Assembly: GCA_028719205.1 (NCBI GenBank)
Contig: JAQUKH010000001.1
Span: forward strand, 124,001 to 188,000
From: a bacterium
GTDB lineage: Bacteria > JACRDZ01 > JAQUKH01
Reading direction: 5' to 3'
DNA: 64,000 bases
Position 1 is the stretch's first letter. Each line of letters starts with the position of its first letter. Made by a program: the position numbers and the translations under genes. Shown here one piece after another: positions 1-7,772 of this stretch. The notes beneath the pieces are model-generated. The model was not told the DNA's origin. It searched no databases and worked only from the letters and a program-made list of their open reading frames with translations.

Positions 1-52
1 ACGGCGGGATAATATTTTCTACTGCTGATATTGGTAATTTCCGGTTCCCATA

Positions 53-83
53 GGGGCTCAACATTTTGAGCCCTTATTATATT
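53..83 (+). terminator. Probable intrinsic terminator of a gene left of the window
   Basis: A perfect 8-bp stem (GGGCTCAA at 54-61, TTGAGCCC at 66-73) closes a 4-base loop and is followed by an imperfect T-rich run (TTATTATATT). The T-run is on the plus-strand side, so it would end a plus-strand transcript entering from the left. Bases 84-149 are AT-rich and hold nothing else I can recognise. Confidence 0.5.
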
Positions 84-149
84 GGATTCGATTATTGATA
101 TAAATAAGATTAAAATAAAATATAATTGTTTGTATCTCATTATTTAATT

Positions 150-449
150 TTATATTTTCTTATTTCTATTAATCCAATATTTTGGTTCACGATGCATATG
201 GACAACGGCAATAACATAGATATGGTCTATTTCATTTGAGTATAATATTTTGTAGGGAAATTTGTGGAGGAGGTATCTCTTAACATTTTCACTTTCAGGA
301 GAACCTATTTTTGGCATTTTCTTAATTATTCTAAGCACTCTTCTGGTTTCTTCTTTAAATTTTGCACCCAGGCCTTTTATTTCAATTTCGTAATATTCGA
401 TTGCGTCAGTCAATTCCTCTCTTGCCAGCTTATCAAATATTACTTTCAT
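150..449 (-). CDS. RelE/ParE-family toxin of a type II toxin-antitoxin pair
   Basis: This 99-residue basic protein has the usual length and pattern of the RelE/ParE fold: an N-terminal strand, two helices (the segment from REELTDAIEYYE onward), then C-terminal strands with the typical ending around VIAVVHMHREPKYW. Family members act either as ribosome-dependent mRNA nucleases or as gyrase poisons, and the sequence does not decide between them. The start overlaps the antitoxin stop by 4 bases (ATGA), the classic translationally coupled arrangement. It is the last gene of the accessory patch. Confidence 0.85.
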   Translation of the reverse strand: MKVIFDKLAREELTDAIEYYEIEIKGLGAKFKEETRRVLRIIKKMPKIGSPESENVKRYLLHKFPYKILYSNEIDHIYVIAVVHMHREPKYWINRNKKI

Positions 450-658
450 AAACCCTCTTTGAATATTTCCTCAGCCGGTATTCCTTTACTTTTTCCTTCC
501 CTGTAAGATTTAAGACGAGCTTCAGCCTCTTGTAACCATATTTTTGCTATTTCAGGGTCAGGTTTATCTAAACTTGAAACCAGAGCTTCAATTAAAACAA
601 TTTTTTCTTGAGGTTTTAATTCTAACGCTTTTTCTACTAATAAATTATTAATTGACAT
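446..658 (-). CDS. Antitoxin, putative addiction-module component family
   Basis: This 70-residue acidic protein resembles the short antitoxins called putative addiction module component (TIGR02574-like). It has a helix-rich N-terminus with the segment LKPQEKIVLIEALVSSLD, then a toxin-wrapping tail rich in charged residues (LQEAEARLKSYREGKSKGI). It should neutralise the adjacent RelE/ParE toxin and probably represses the operon. AAAGGA stands 7 bases before the ATG, and a promoter lies just upstream (698-727). Antitoxin-first order with a 4-base overlap supports the pairing. Confidence 0.85.
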   Translation of the reverse strand: MSINNLLVEKALELKPQEKIVLIEALVSSLDKPDPEIAKIWLQEAEARLKSYREGKSKGIPAEEIFKEGL

Positions 659-697
659 GGCTATTCCTTTCTTTCATTCTTTGATAAATACATTACT

Positions 698-727
698 ATT
701 ATATTACTTTTTGATGTTTAATGGCAA
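698..727 (-). promoter_or_regulatory. Promoter of the toxin-antitoxin operon
   Basis: On the minus strand, TTGCCA (727-722) is followed after 18 bases by a perfect TATAAT (703-698). This is a sigma-70-type promoter about 40 bases before the antitoxin ATG. It makes the pair an independent transcription unit. Confidence 0.6.
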
Positions 728-795
728 GGTTATTTATTTTTTACCATTTATAAAAAGTCAATACTTTTAATCTTTTAACTACATCCCCATATTTT

Positions 796-821
796 CCCTA
801 GGCAACAACGTCACGGATATT
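796..821 (-). repeat. Copy A of a ~24-bp dispersed motif (core GACGTT)
   Basis: On the minus strand this reads AATATCCGTGACGTTGTTGC followed by CTAGGG. It lies about 24 bases beyond the stop codon of the 57-residue gene. Copies B (1275-1299) and C (3936-3960, opposite orientation) share the framework TCC..GACGTT..T.CCTAG. These could be ends of a lost insertion sequence or another modular boundary signal; no transposase is present. Confidence 0.4.
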
Positions 822-844
822 TTTTATATAATTTTAAGCAAAAG

Positions 845-1018
845 TTATCTTTCCTCCGGAATAACTTCAATTTTAGACAGCGGGGGGAAATGCTTCGGAT
901 TATCATTATTCAGCTTATAAGTCCACTCGTCAAATTTAAACGAACATTCATAACAACGATGTTCCTCCGCCTTACCCTTAGCATTTAAAAATCTAACCAA
1001 AAATCCTCCGTTGGCCAT
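845..1018 (-). CDS. Small uncharacterised protein, 57 residues
   Basis: I do not recognise this family. The ORF could begin at 1036, but AAAGGAG stands 8 bases before the ATG at 1018, so I take that start. The protein is compact and has one CxxC-like pair (CYEC, residues ~23-26), a Trp, and a proline/glutamate-rich tail; there is no signal peptide. The CxxC could bind metal or be incidental. It sits alone between a gene relic and the toxin-antitoxin pair, with motif copy A just after its stop. Confidence 0.55.
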   Translation of the reverse strand: MANGGFLVRFLNAKGKAEEHRCYECSFKFDEWTYKLNNDNPKHFPPLSKIEVIPEER

Positions 1019-1124
1019 GATACAAGCTCCTTTCATTTTTTAAAAAGGGATATTTAATTCCACGGACACACCAATAACATCCCACATTCTTCTCGCCCCA
1101 GACCTTGGAGCTAAAAGCCATCAC

Positions 1125-1235
1125 CTATTCTTGCTGTGGAAATTGTTTGCGACTAGACAGCGCCGAACCTGAAATCAACTTCGCGTATTCCCAGAATATC
1201 AAATCCCTGATTGTTTTAACTGCTGGTGGCGGCAT
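1125..1235 (-). pseudogene. Relic resembling the N-terminus of a small HNH-type protein
   Basis: A 36-codon reading frame starts at an ATG at 1235 behind an AAAGAGA ribosome-site-like stretch and opens MPPPAVKTIRDLIFWEYAKL. From memory this resembles the conserved start of a family of small HNH-nuclease proteins that would run on for well over 100 residues. Here the frame stops at TAG 1127-1125 and no HNH motif follows. The rest of 1019-1124 shows no continuous frame, apart from the ribosome-binding site of the next gene. I read the 260-base gap as decayed coding DNA. The family assignment is from memory only. Confidence 0.4.
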
Positions 1236-1274
1236 AGTATTCTCTTTAATATTTCTATTTTATTAATAAGTAAT

Positions 1275-1299
1275 GCCGAGAAACAACGTCCAGGATATT
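1275..1299 (-). repeat. Copy B of the ~24-bp dispersed motif, abutting a stop codon
   Basis: On the minus strand it reads AATATCCTGGACGTTGTTTC then TCGGC. It matches copy A at most positions through AATATCC..GACGTTGTT. It overlaps the TAA stop of the DUF2971 gene (1300-1298), so the homology starts right at the end of that gene. Confidence 0.4.
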
Positions 1300-2080
1300 A
1301 AAATATTTCCTTTGGGACTAGTTTATAATCAGTTTTAGACAGAATCATTTTATAAATTTTTAAGTGATTATATTCTTCCCTCTGCTTTATAGATTTAGCA
1401 ATAATCTCTACTTTCTCATCAGATCTCAAGCCCAGATAAATTTCCTTTATTGATGTAATCGGTATTGTATAATAATAATTGCCATCTGAATCCACATCAT
1501 CCAACTTCCAAAGAATTCTGACCTCAGTCTCATATCCCCATTTTGTTTCTTTTCTTTTTAACACATCAATAAAATCTTTCTTAAATCTCTCGCGCAATCT
1601 CCCAATTGGCAATGGCAAGGATATCATATCATCTTTGTAGTTTACTTCAATTAATGCTTCATTATCTCTTATAAATTCGCTTTCATCTATCCCGATAACT
1701 ATTCCCTTGTGATTTTCAGCATAATGCGCCCACATTTGAATTATATCCGATTTTCGGGAAAAACACGTTATTCCCATTTTCCCACAATATTCATCCCATA
1801 TTTTATAAAATATTTTTTTGTCGTGTAAAATGCCTTTCAATAAAACATCGATAGAAGAATTTTCATCATAATCTATTTTAAGATCTTTCAACAATTTTTT
1901 AAAACCGTTTATTAAATCTGGATCATTTTCATGGAGCCATCGCAATTCTTCTAGCGTAGATTTTTCGTCGAAGCTAAATAGTAATTCAAAAGGATCGTTA
2001 AAGTCTTTTCTTAAGGATAACCTCAACCTTGCCTTTAAAAGAATATCAAATCCGTCTATTTTGCAATATTTATATAGCAT
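1298..2080 (-). CDS. DUF2971 family protein
   Basis: This 260-residue soluble protein has the DUF2971 hallmarks: an N-terminal LYKY motif, a segment RKDFNDPFELLF, and the block ITCFSRKSDIIQMWAHYAEN followed by HKGIVIGID near the middle. The family is widespread, often found in mobile or defence-rich DNA, and has no established biochemical function that I know. No signal peptide or membrane segment is visible. It is not tightly coupled to the HNH gene upstream (153-base gap). The start is the only reasonable one, with a weak GAG ribosome site. Confidence 0.75.
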   Translation of the reverse strand: MLYKYCKIDGFDILLKARLRLSLRKDFNDPFELLFSFDEKSTLEELRWLHENDPDLINGFKKLLKDLKIDYDENSSIDVLLKGILHDKKIFYKIWDEYCGKMGITCFSRKSDIIQMWAHYAENHKGIVIGIDESEFIRDNEALIEVNYKDDMISLPLPIGRLRERFKKDFIDVLKRKETKWGYETEVRILWKLDDVDSDGNYYYTIPITSIKEIYLGLRSDEKVEIIAKSIKQREEYNHLKIYKMILSKTDYKLVPKEIF

Positions 2081-2233
2081 TTTTACTCGCTAAATTTTAT
2101 GTTTGGACACACCACAACTTTAACAAATTAGTTTTTTCAAACAATGTTTTTTAAATCTTACAATGATATTTCCCTCTAGAGAATAATGTTCAGAAAACTA
2201 TTTTAGGACTTAAACAATTTTGTCACAAAACTT

Positions 2234-3127
2234 TTAGCCTGTCCTCTTAAATTTCATGTATCTTCTCTCTAACAATTCCTGATTTGGCCAAAACGAATTA
2301 TTTGTCGGCAATATTATACGCTTTGAATTTAAATTCACTAATCCATGCTCCAGCATAGGACCGTCTTTTTCTATCAAAATATCTTTCCTGACCTCTATTT
2401 TATAATCCGGAGTTATTCCTAAAATAAAACTGTCGAAGGCCGCATGATGCAGTTTGCACAATGCTATACCATTGTCAATCCGTGGATCGCCTTCCGGTTC
2501 ATTATCGGGAATAATATGCGCTGCATCTAATAATTCAGAATGTTTTAATTTACAGAATGAACACTGGCAACTATAAGCGTCTAATACTTTCTCCCTAAAA
2601 ATTCTTTGGTGAAGTCTTTGTTTTACGGTACCTGTAATGTAAGCTCTAACAGCCTGGGAATCTTCAGCAATACCGATATGTTCATTATTAACTGCAGAAA
2701 TCTCACCAACAACAACATTAAATGTCAGATTTTCAGGATTATCTGAAATTATATAAACTGGCCATACTGGTGAATATTTTCCAACGGCAATTCCATGGAA
2801 ATAGATTAATGGCAATCTATTTTCAAAAGCTTTTCTTAATCCTACATTATCTCGATGATTTATGTCTGTCCCTCTGTATCGATATGAAAGAAAGCCCTCT
2901 TTGCTGTAACTGTCATTATATGGACTTTTAGGAGAAGTAGTTATTGATAATGGATAATTAAGTATTTGAGGTTTAAATATTCCTTGAGGTCCTACTAAAC
3001 GTATAGTGGAACCTTGAAAATCAAAACCTTTTTCTAATAAATTACGTGGCAGAACATCACCATGTAAGCTTGTCTGTTCTGATAACCATTGAAAGGCAGC
3101 TATTCGGACTTTTTTATCGAGATCCAT
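2234..3127 (-). CDS. HNH endonuclease, putative restriction endonuclease family (COG3440-like)
   Basis: This 297-residue protein has a C-terminal HNH domain. CSFCKLKHSELLDAAHIIPD supplies a CxxC zinc pair and the catalytic DAAHI histidine, and ALCKLHHAAFD supplies the second metal-binding part. The ~180-residue N-terminal region (for example GDVLPRNLLEKGFDFQG, then LVGPQGIFKPQ and YRYRGTD) is the conserved companion domain of a widespread family of solitary predicted restriction nucleases. No methyltransferase or ATPase is nearby. The start follows the stop of the Ntn-hydrolase-like gene by 18 bases, so the two are probably co-transcribed. The substrate (foreign or modified DNA) is inferred from the family. 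Confidence 0.8.
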   Translation of the reverse strand: MDLDKKVRIAAFQWLSEQTSLHGDVLPRNLLEKGFDFQGSTIRLVGPQGIFKPQILNYPLSITTSPKSPYNDSYSKEGFLSYRYRGTDINHRDNVGLRKAFENRLPLIYFHGIAVGKYSPVWPVYIISDNPENLTFNVVVGEISAVNNEHIGIAEDSQAVRAYITGTVKQRLHQRIFREKVLDAYSCQCSFCKLKHSELLDAAHIIPDNEPEGDPRIDNGIALCKLHHAAFDSFILGITPDYKIEVRKDILIEKDGPMLEHGLVNLNSKRIILPTNNSFWPNQELLERRYMKFKRTG

Positions 3128-3145
3128 GTTAAATATTTTATATTT

Positions 3146-3919
3146 TTATAAATGTTCATCTTTTTTAATAATATCTGGCGTCAAAAAACGTGTATCACTA
3201 TTATTAATTAAAACATTCAACGAAGACTTTCCTTCTTTTATCTTCATAGAATCACCATAAATATATATTACATTTCCATCATTAAGTAAAACACCTATAT
3301 CAACATCGCTACTAACATAAGAGGATTTTTCACTTATTTCATGAAAATAGCTAGCTATTAATTTCACAGTACAATTTATATGATTTATTAGATTATTTAA
3401 GAAAATCTCATTATCACAACTATTTGTATTTACATTATCTTGGAATTCAGTTAGTTTTTCTCGTATACAGCTCCTATATTCTTCAGATTTTTCTATAGTA
3501 AAATTTGTTGGCAAAATTACAGCAACATCATCATACAACTCTAATTCATAATTCCATTTTGCATGCATCACAGCCAATCGTATCAATCCCTCATTATTTC
3601 TATATGAAATCAAAAAACAAGTGTTATCTTCCGTTCCCGGATTAATCTTTTTTAGTTCTTCAATTTTTGGTTTTACACATCTCTGAATGATATCCGTAAA
3701 TTCATTAGTATTAGATATTGTCTTTTGTAGAAGCTCTTTTTTAACTGCATCTAAAGCATCGACATAACCTGAGCCAGTAACAAGGCCAAAAGAACATGCT
3801 GCAATTTTATGATCACCATCCTTATGTTGTTTTCCCAAAAAAGGAATTTCCCAGGAAGCTCTCGTATCAGCAGCGATAATCGAATAAGATTTTAAATTTG
3901 CTCCAATTAGTAATGTCAT
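3146..3919 (-). CDS. Proteasome-type Ntn-hydrolase-like protein
   Basis: The 257-residue product begins MTLLIGANLKSYSIIAADTR. If the initiator Met is removed, Thr becomes residue 1 and Asp falls at residue 17, the spacing of catalytic Thr1 and Asp17 in 20S proteasome beta subunits and HslV. The AADTRAS strand and the later KIAACSFGLVTGSGYVDAL resemble the beta-subunit K.-x-GxxxD region, with the Lys33 equivalent probably at position 36-37 after a small insertion. The C-terminal part (~130-257) is not recognisable. No ATPase unfoldase, Pup or second subunit is nearby, and no propeptide would be needed. It could be a self-assembling peptidase, an amidase, or a non-enzymatic homologue. The assignment is by eye from the N-terminal third. 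Confidence 0.55.
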   Translation of the reverse strand: MTLLIGANLKSYSIIAADTRASWEIPFLGKQHKDGDHKIAACSFGLVTGSGYVDALDAVKKELLQKTISNTNEFTDIIQRCVKPKIEELKKINPGTEDNTCFLISYRNNEGLIRLAVMHAKWNYELELYDDVAVILPTNFTIEKSEEYRSCIREKLTEFQDNVNTNSCDNEIFLNNLINHINCTVKLIASYFHEISEKSSYVSSDVDIGVLLNDGNVIYIYGDSMKIKEGKSSLNVLINNSDTRFLTPDIIKKDEHL

Positions 3920-3935
3920 ATTAATACTGTTTCCG

Positions 3936-3960
3936 TTTCCGGGACGTTAGTTCCTAGTGA
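3936..3960 (+). repeat. Copy C of the ~24-bp dispersed motif, inverted relative to A and B
   Basis: The plus strand reads TTTCCGGGACGTTAGTTCCT then AGTGA, about 17 bases upstream of the Ntn-hydrolase-like gene. Compared with copy A on the other strand, about 18 of 23 positions agree (TCCG.GACGTT..T.CCTAG.GA). Copies A and C thus bracket bases 796-3960 as an imperfect inverted pair. Confidence 0.4.
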
Positions 3961-4048
3961 TACATGTTTATTTAAATTCACAATTTCTTTTTGCATTTTA
4001 CCACTAAAACCCATAATATTTATTATATTTTTATAAGGATTTGGACAG

Positions 4049-4135
4049 GCGCTCCTGAGGCGGACAGACACAAGACCTGCTCCTACAAATACAAATATAA
4101 ATGTAAAAAAGGGCGTATGCCATACGCCCCTACAA
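4049..4135. repeat. Composite palindromic intergenic repeat
   Basis: This gap combines GGACAG direct repeats, GGCGCTCCTGAGGCGG, two copies of CCTACAAATA (4082 and 4129), and a perfect 19-base palindrome at 4111-4129. The layout (GTAGG..C boundaries around GC-rich inverted repeats in an AT-rich genome) resembles dispersed palindromic elements common in candidate-phylum genomes. It separates the accessory patch from the lipid A cluster. Only one copy is visible here, so the repeat status is inferred. Confidence 0.35.
4103..4130 (-). terminator. Intrinsic terminator ending the lipid A cluster
   Basis: On the minus strand a 9-bp perfect stem (4129-4121 with 4119-4111, one central base) is followed directly by six T residues (4110-4105). 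It lies 13 bases beyond the stop of the DUF374 gene, where the long envelope cluster should end. Confidence 0.7.
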
Positions 4136-4142
4136 ATAAAAA

Positions 4143-4820
4143 TTATTTATTGAAATATTCTTCAGCCTTAACAACAATCGCATCAAGGCTTTGTTTTAAT
4201 TTATTCTGGATTTCTCTGATTTCTTCGCCGCGGGCACTTTCGGGAACAAAAATCGGGCGGCCGTAAACGAATACGGCGTGATTGAATGGAAGAGGCAAGA
4301 TAAAATTGTCCCAGCTTTTAAATACCTTTTTTTTCTTTACGTCATATATTAGAGGCAATATTGCGGCGCCCGTTTTTTTGGCTAGAAGGACCACTCCCGG
4401 CTGGACTTCATATTTCGGGCCTCGTGGGCCGTCAGGCGTGAAGCCCGTGTCATGGCCTTCTCTGACAGCTTCGATCATCTGGTTGAGCGCCCTGCGGCCG
4501 TCCGTAAAACTTGAACCTCGTATAGTTTTATATCCTACAGCCTCAATAATCCTGGTTGTGTATTCTCCATCGCGACTTGGGCTTACAAGAACCCTTATTC
4601 CCCGGTGCCTGTAATAAAAACAGGTAAAAAATATCCTGTTATGCCAGAAGGTATAAATTATTCGCGTGCCATTTCTTTTTAATTCTTCTTCGTAATGCTT
4701 ATCAACAAAATCAATTTTTGTGGTCCAGCCGATAAACTTAACAAACATGGAACCTAATACAGGGCTGATAAAAACTAATATTTTTCGATAAATATGTTTA
4801 AACGTCCGTTTTATGCTCAT
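4143..4820 (-). CDS. DUF374 lysophospholipid-acyltransferase-like protein (possible lipid A late acyltransferase)
   Basis: The 225-residue protein has an N-terminal hydrophobic stretch and the DUF374/LPLAT motif series: WHNR (~58-61), SPSRDGEYTTRI, the RGSSFTDGRRAL block, and TPDGPRGP (~129-136). DUF374 proteins belong to the glycerolipid acyltransferase superfamily, and a Helicobacter member (LpxJ) has been described as a non-canonical lipid A secondary acyltransferase. No LpxL/LpxM is seen here. As the last gene after lpxB and msbA, it is a good candidate for adding a secondary acyl chain to lipid A at the inner membrane. The role is inferred; the family is secure. Confidence 0.75.
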   Translation of the reverse strand: MSIKRTFKHIYRKILVFISPVLGSMFVKFIGWTTKIDFVDKHYEEELKRNGTRIIYTFWHNRIFFTCFYYRHRGIRVLVSPSRDGEYTTRIIEAVGYKTIRGSSFTDGRRALNQMIEAVREGHDTGFTPDGPRGPKYEVQPGVVLLAKKTGAAILPLIYDVKKKKVFKSWDNFILPLPFNHAVFVYGRPIFVPESARGEEIREIQNKLKQSLDAIVVKAEEYFNK

Positions 4821-4868
4821 AACCTAATCAAAAGCTAATAAATGAAATATTTATATGTATTTTGCCCT

Positions 4869-4896
4869 ATGCGCCATGCTCCATGCACTATGCTTT
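4869..4896. repeat. Tandem heptamer repeat, four units of ATGCNCY
   Basis: ATGC recurs exactly every 7 bases at 4869, 4876, 4883 and 4890, with variable bases between. The array runs into the stop codon of msbA (4895-4897) and fills part of the 74-base gap before the DUF374 gene. It resembles short intergenic simple repeats rather than a regulatory site. Confidence 0.55.
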
Positions 4897-6616
4897 ACTC
4901 TTTGAACTGCATCTCATAGAGATGTTTATACAAAGCGCATTTTTGGAGTAATTCCTCGTGTTTTCCGATATCCACGATCCTGCCTTTTTCCAAAACAACT
5001 ATACGATCCGCGTTTACTATTGTAGACAATCTGTGAGCGATGGCGAAGGTTGTCCTGTTTTCCATTAAATTTTTAATTGCTGATTGAACCTGGCGTTCAG
5101 ACTCAGTATCAAGCGAGGATGTCGCTTCATCCAAAATCAATATCGGCGGATTTTTAAGTATTGCCCTGGCGATTGCCAGTCTTTGTCTCTGCCCGCCGGA
5201 TAATTGAACTCCGCGCTCCCCTATAATCGTGTCATATTTTTTAGGAAGCATCTCAATAAAATCCTCCGCATTGGCGCGTTTTGCAGCATCCATAACTGAT
5301 TTTAATTCAGCTTCCTGATGGCCATAAGCAATATTATTCCTGACAGTATCATAAAAAAGTATAGTATCCTGTGTTACTATTCCTATCTTATCTCTTAAGG
5401 ACCTGATCTTAACATCTTTTATATCTATTCCATCAATTGTAATACGTCCCATATCAGGATCGTAAAAACGCATCAGCAGATTTACGATCGTAGTCTTCCC
5501 GGCCCCGCTTGGCCCTACTAACGCGATCATTTGTCCGGGTTTAACATCAAGATTTATATTCTGCAAAATATTCTCTTTATTTTCATAAGAAAAGCTTACG
5601 TTATCATATTTAATACTGTTTTTTACCGCCGGCAGGTCTATTGACCCGTCTTTTTCAATAATTTGCGGTTTAACATCAAGAAGCGTAAAAATGCGTGAAC
5701 TTGCGGCCTCAGCCTGCTGTATATTGTTATTTATCTGGGTTATACTTCTTACAGGCTTGTAAAAAGCCAATACCGCGGCAGTAAAACTTATAAAATCCCC
5801 TGTAGATAATTTTCCATTAGTAATTTCTTTTGCTCCATAATAAACAGCGAAACCAAAGCCGATTGATCCGAATAATTCCATCAGGGAAGGTATAGCTAAA
5901 TTTATTTTTATTGTTTTCATAACCAGTTTAAAGAATCTATTATTTTCTTCCTTAAACTTTTTAATTTCATAATTTTCCATTGAAAACGCTTTCACAATAC
6001 TAATGCTTGAAAACACCTCCTGCAATAAGGCTGTAATATCAGAAAGTTTCTCCTGGACTCCCGCGTTTATCCGCCTTAATTTTTTACTATATTCAACTAT
6101 CGGCCAGATTGCCAGGGGATAAATTACCACGCATAGAAACGCTAGTTTCCAGTGAAGATAAAATATATAACATCCTAATCCCAGAATAACTAAAGGTTGA
6201 AGAAACACATCAGAGAAGAGTATTGTAATTGTGTTTTGAATGGTTGAAATATCATTAAGCAGGTGTGACATCAGTTCGCCCGTACGTTTTTTATTAAAGA
6301 AACTCAACGACATCGAATGCAAATGCGCGTAAACCTCGTCGCGGATATTCCTTATTACGCTAAGCCCTATATAATTCATTAAATACGAGTGAACGTATTG
6401 AGAAACTATTTTAAAGAAAATAACCAGAAACGCGGCCGAAATAATATACGGTAATATCGAAATATTTTTAGCAATGAAGCTTTCATCTATAATTTTTTTA
6501 AATATCCAGAATTGCAGTGTATTCAGCAGAGCGTAGCATACCATAAAAACAAACGCGACTGACACTTTACGCCAATGGGGGGTAATGTATTTATAAAGCC
6601 TTTTAAAATTAGACAT
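4895..6616 (-). CDS. msbA: MsbA-like lipid A/lipid flippase ABC transporter
   Basis: This 573-residue half-transporter has six N-terminal membrane helices (~15-300) and a C-terminal ATPase. Visible motifs are Walker A GPSGAGKTT (~369-377), the signature LSGGQRQRLAIARA, Walker B PILILDEATSSLD and the switch AHRLS. The length and architecture are those of MsbA, which flips lipid A-core across the inner membrane. Its start overlaps the end of lpxB by 8 bases and it precedes the DUF374 gene, so the context strongly favours lipid A export over a drug exporter. WaaA and LpxK, usual companions, are not in the window. Confidence 0.88.
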   Translation of the reverse strand: MSNFKRLYKYITPHWRKVSVAFVFMVCYALLNTLQFWIFKKIIDESFIAKNISILPYIISAAFLVIFFKIVSQYVHSYLMNYIGLSVIRNIRDEVYAHLHSMSLSFFNKKRTGELMSHLLNDISTIQNTITILFSDVFLQPLVILGLGCYIFYLHWKLAFLCVVIYPLAIWPIVEYSKKLRRINAGVQEKLSDITALLQEVFSSISIVKAFSMENYEIKKFKEENNRFFKLVMKTIKINLAIPSLMELFGSIGFGFAVYYGAKEITNGKLSTGDFISFTAAVLAFYKPVRSITQINNNIQQAEAASSRIFTLLDVKPQIIEKDGSIDLPAVKNSIKYDNVSFSYENKENILQNINLDVKPGQMIALVGPSGAGKTTIVNLLMRFYDPDMGRITIDGIDIKDVKIRSLRDKIGIVTQDTILFYDTVRNNIAYGHQEAELKSVMDAAKRANAEDFIEMLPKKYDTIIGERGVQLSGGQRQRLAIARAILKNPPILILDEATSSLDTESERQVQSAIKNLMENRTTFAIAHRLSTIVNADRIVVLEKGRIVDIGKHEELLQKCALYKHLYEMQFKE

Positions 6617-7751
6617 TATTTTTTAACTCCTTTAGGATTGATAAAGCCGCTCGATTGGCCGCCCCGGACACCCCCAGTTTCCCGCGAATTTCTATCAAAT
6701 TATTCTTCATTTCCTTCCGCGTATTTTCATCCCTTATTATTTCAGACACAACAGGAAATATTTTTTTTGTCTTCGCGTTACCCTGAAGGAGCTCAGGCAC
6801 TATCATCTTTTGCGCTAAAACATTCGGCAGGCCCAGATAAGGAATCTTAATCAAAATCCTGGCCAGAATTGACGTAAAGAAACTTACCTTCCCTAAAATT
6901 ACCATTGGTGTTTCTAATATAGCCGTTTCCAATGTAGCAGTACCGGAGGCAACCATGACAAGGGTGGAAATAGATATAAGTTCATAATTCCACCCGCTTA
7001 TAATCGATATGGGAAAATCCAATTTCTTTAGTTTGTCTTCAATTATTTTAATATTCAGATTATTGGCCCAGCAAATGAAAAACTGGCTTTCAGGTATATT
7101 TTTTTTGACTTTCGTGCAGACATCAACCATAATAGGAAGTAATTTATCTATTTCATCAGACCGGCTTCCCGGCAAAAGGCCTATTATAGGGTTATTCGCG
7201 TTAAACCCGAATTTTTTCATTGTTTCTTCTTTTGATAGTTTAGATTTAACCAAATCTAAAAGCGGATGGCCGACAAATTCAACATTTACTCCCGCGTTTT
7301 TATATATGTCCTCCTCAAAGGGAAAAACTACTATCATTTTTGTTACTAATTTCTTTAAAACATTTATTCGCCCTTTGTTCCAGGCCCATATTTGCGGGCT
7401 AATGTAATAAATAACCGGTATCCTCTGTTCATTTATAAAACGTGCCAACCGGATATTAAAACCGGGATAATCTATCAGAACAACCAGGGACGGTTTTTCT
7501 TTATAAATAAATTTTTTAATTTCATCAAAGGCTTTTCTTATTAACCCCAGGCGTGAAAATATTTCCGTGAAACCGAATATTGCCAATTGTGTTGATTCAA
7601 ATATGATCTTTGCGCCTGAAGCCTCCATTTTTTTGCTTCCAACAGCATAAATTTCAAGATCCGGATCCAATTTTTTTAGTTCCTGAGTTAATAACCCGCC
7701 ATGCAGGTCACCTGATGCCTCACCTGTTACAATTAATATTTTATTTGACAA
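6609..7751 (-). CDS. lpxB: Lipid-A-disaccharide synthase
   Basis: LpxB (GT19) condenses UDP-2,3-diacylglucosamine with lipid X to form the disaccharide of lipid A on the inner membrane face. The 380-residue product has the expected length and motifs: VTGEASGDLHGGLLTQEL at the N-terminus, VLIDYPGFN (~91-99), YYISPQIWAWNKGR, the nucleotide-site segment LLPGSRSDEI (~193-202), and the SGTATLETA loop. The first codon is TTG at 7751 behind AGGAG, 21 bases after lpxI. It is translationally coupled to msbA. Confidence 0.95.
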   Translation of the reverse strand: MSNKILIVTGEASGDLHGGLLTQELKKLDPDLEIYAVGSKKMEASGAKIIFESTQLAIFGFTEIFSRLGLIRKAFDEIKKFIYKEKPSLVVLIDYPGFNIRLARFINEQRIPVIYYISPQIWAWNKGRINVLKKLVTKMIVVFPFEEDIYKNAGVNVEFVGHPLLDLVKSKLSKEETMKKFGFNANNPIIGLLPGSRSDEIDKLLPIMVDVCTKVKKNIPESQFFICWANNLNIKIIEDKLKKLDFPISIISGWNYELISISTLVMVASGTATLETAILETPMVILGKVSFFTSILARILIKIPYLGLPNVLAQKMIVPELLQGNAKTKKIFPVVSEIIRDENTRKEMKNNLIEIRGKLGVSGAANRAALSILKELKNNV

Positions 7752-7772
7752 ATTACTCCTTCAACTACTTGC

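Noticed and set aside
796-1299. Integron attC sites at motif copies A and B
   Set aside because: The RYYYAAC and GTTRRRY core sites are not present in the right places, and no integrase is seen.
7009-7407. Plus-strand reading frame of 132 codons
   Set aside because: It is antisense to lpxB, which has full motif support.
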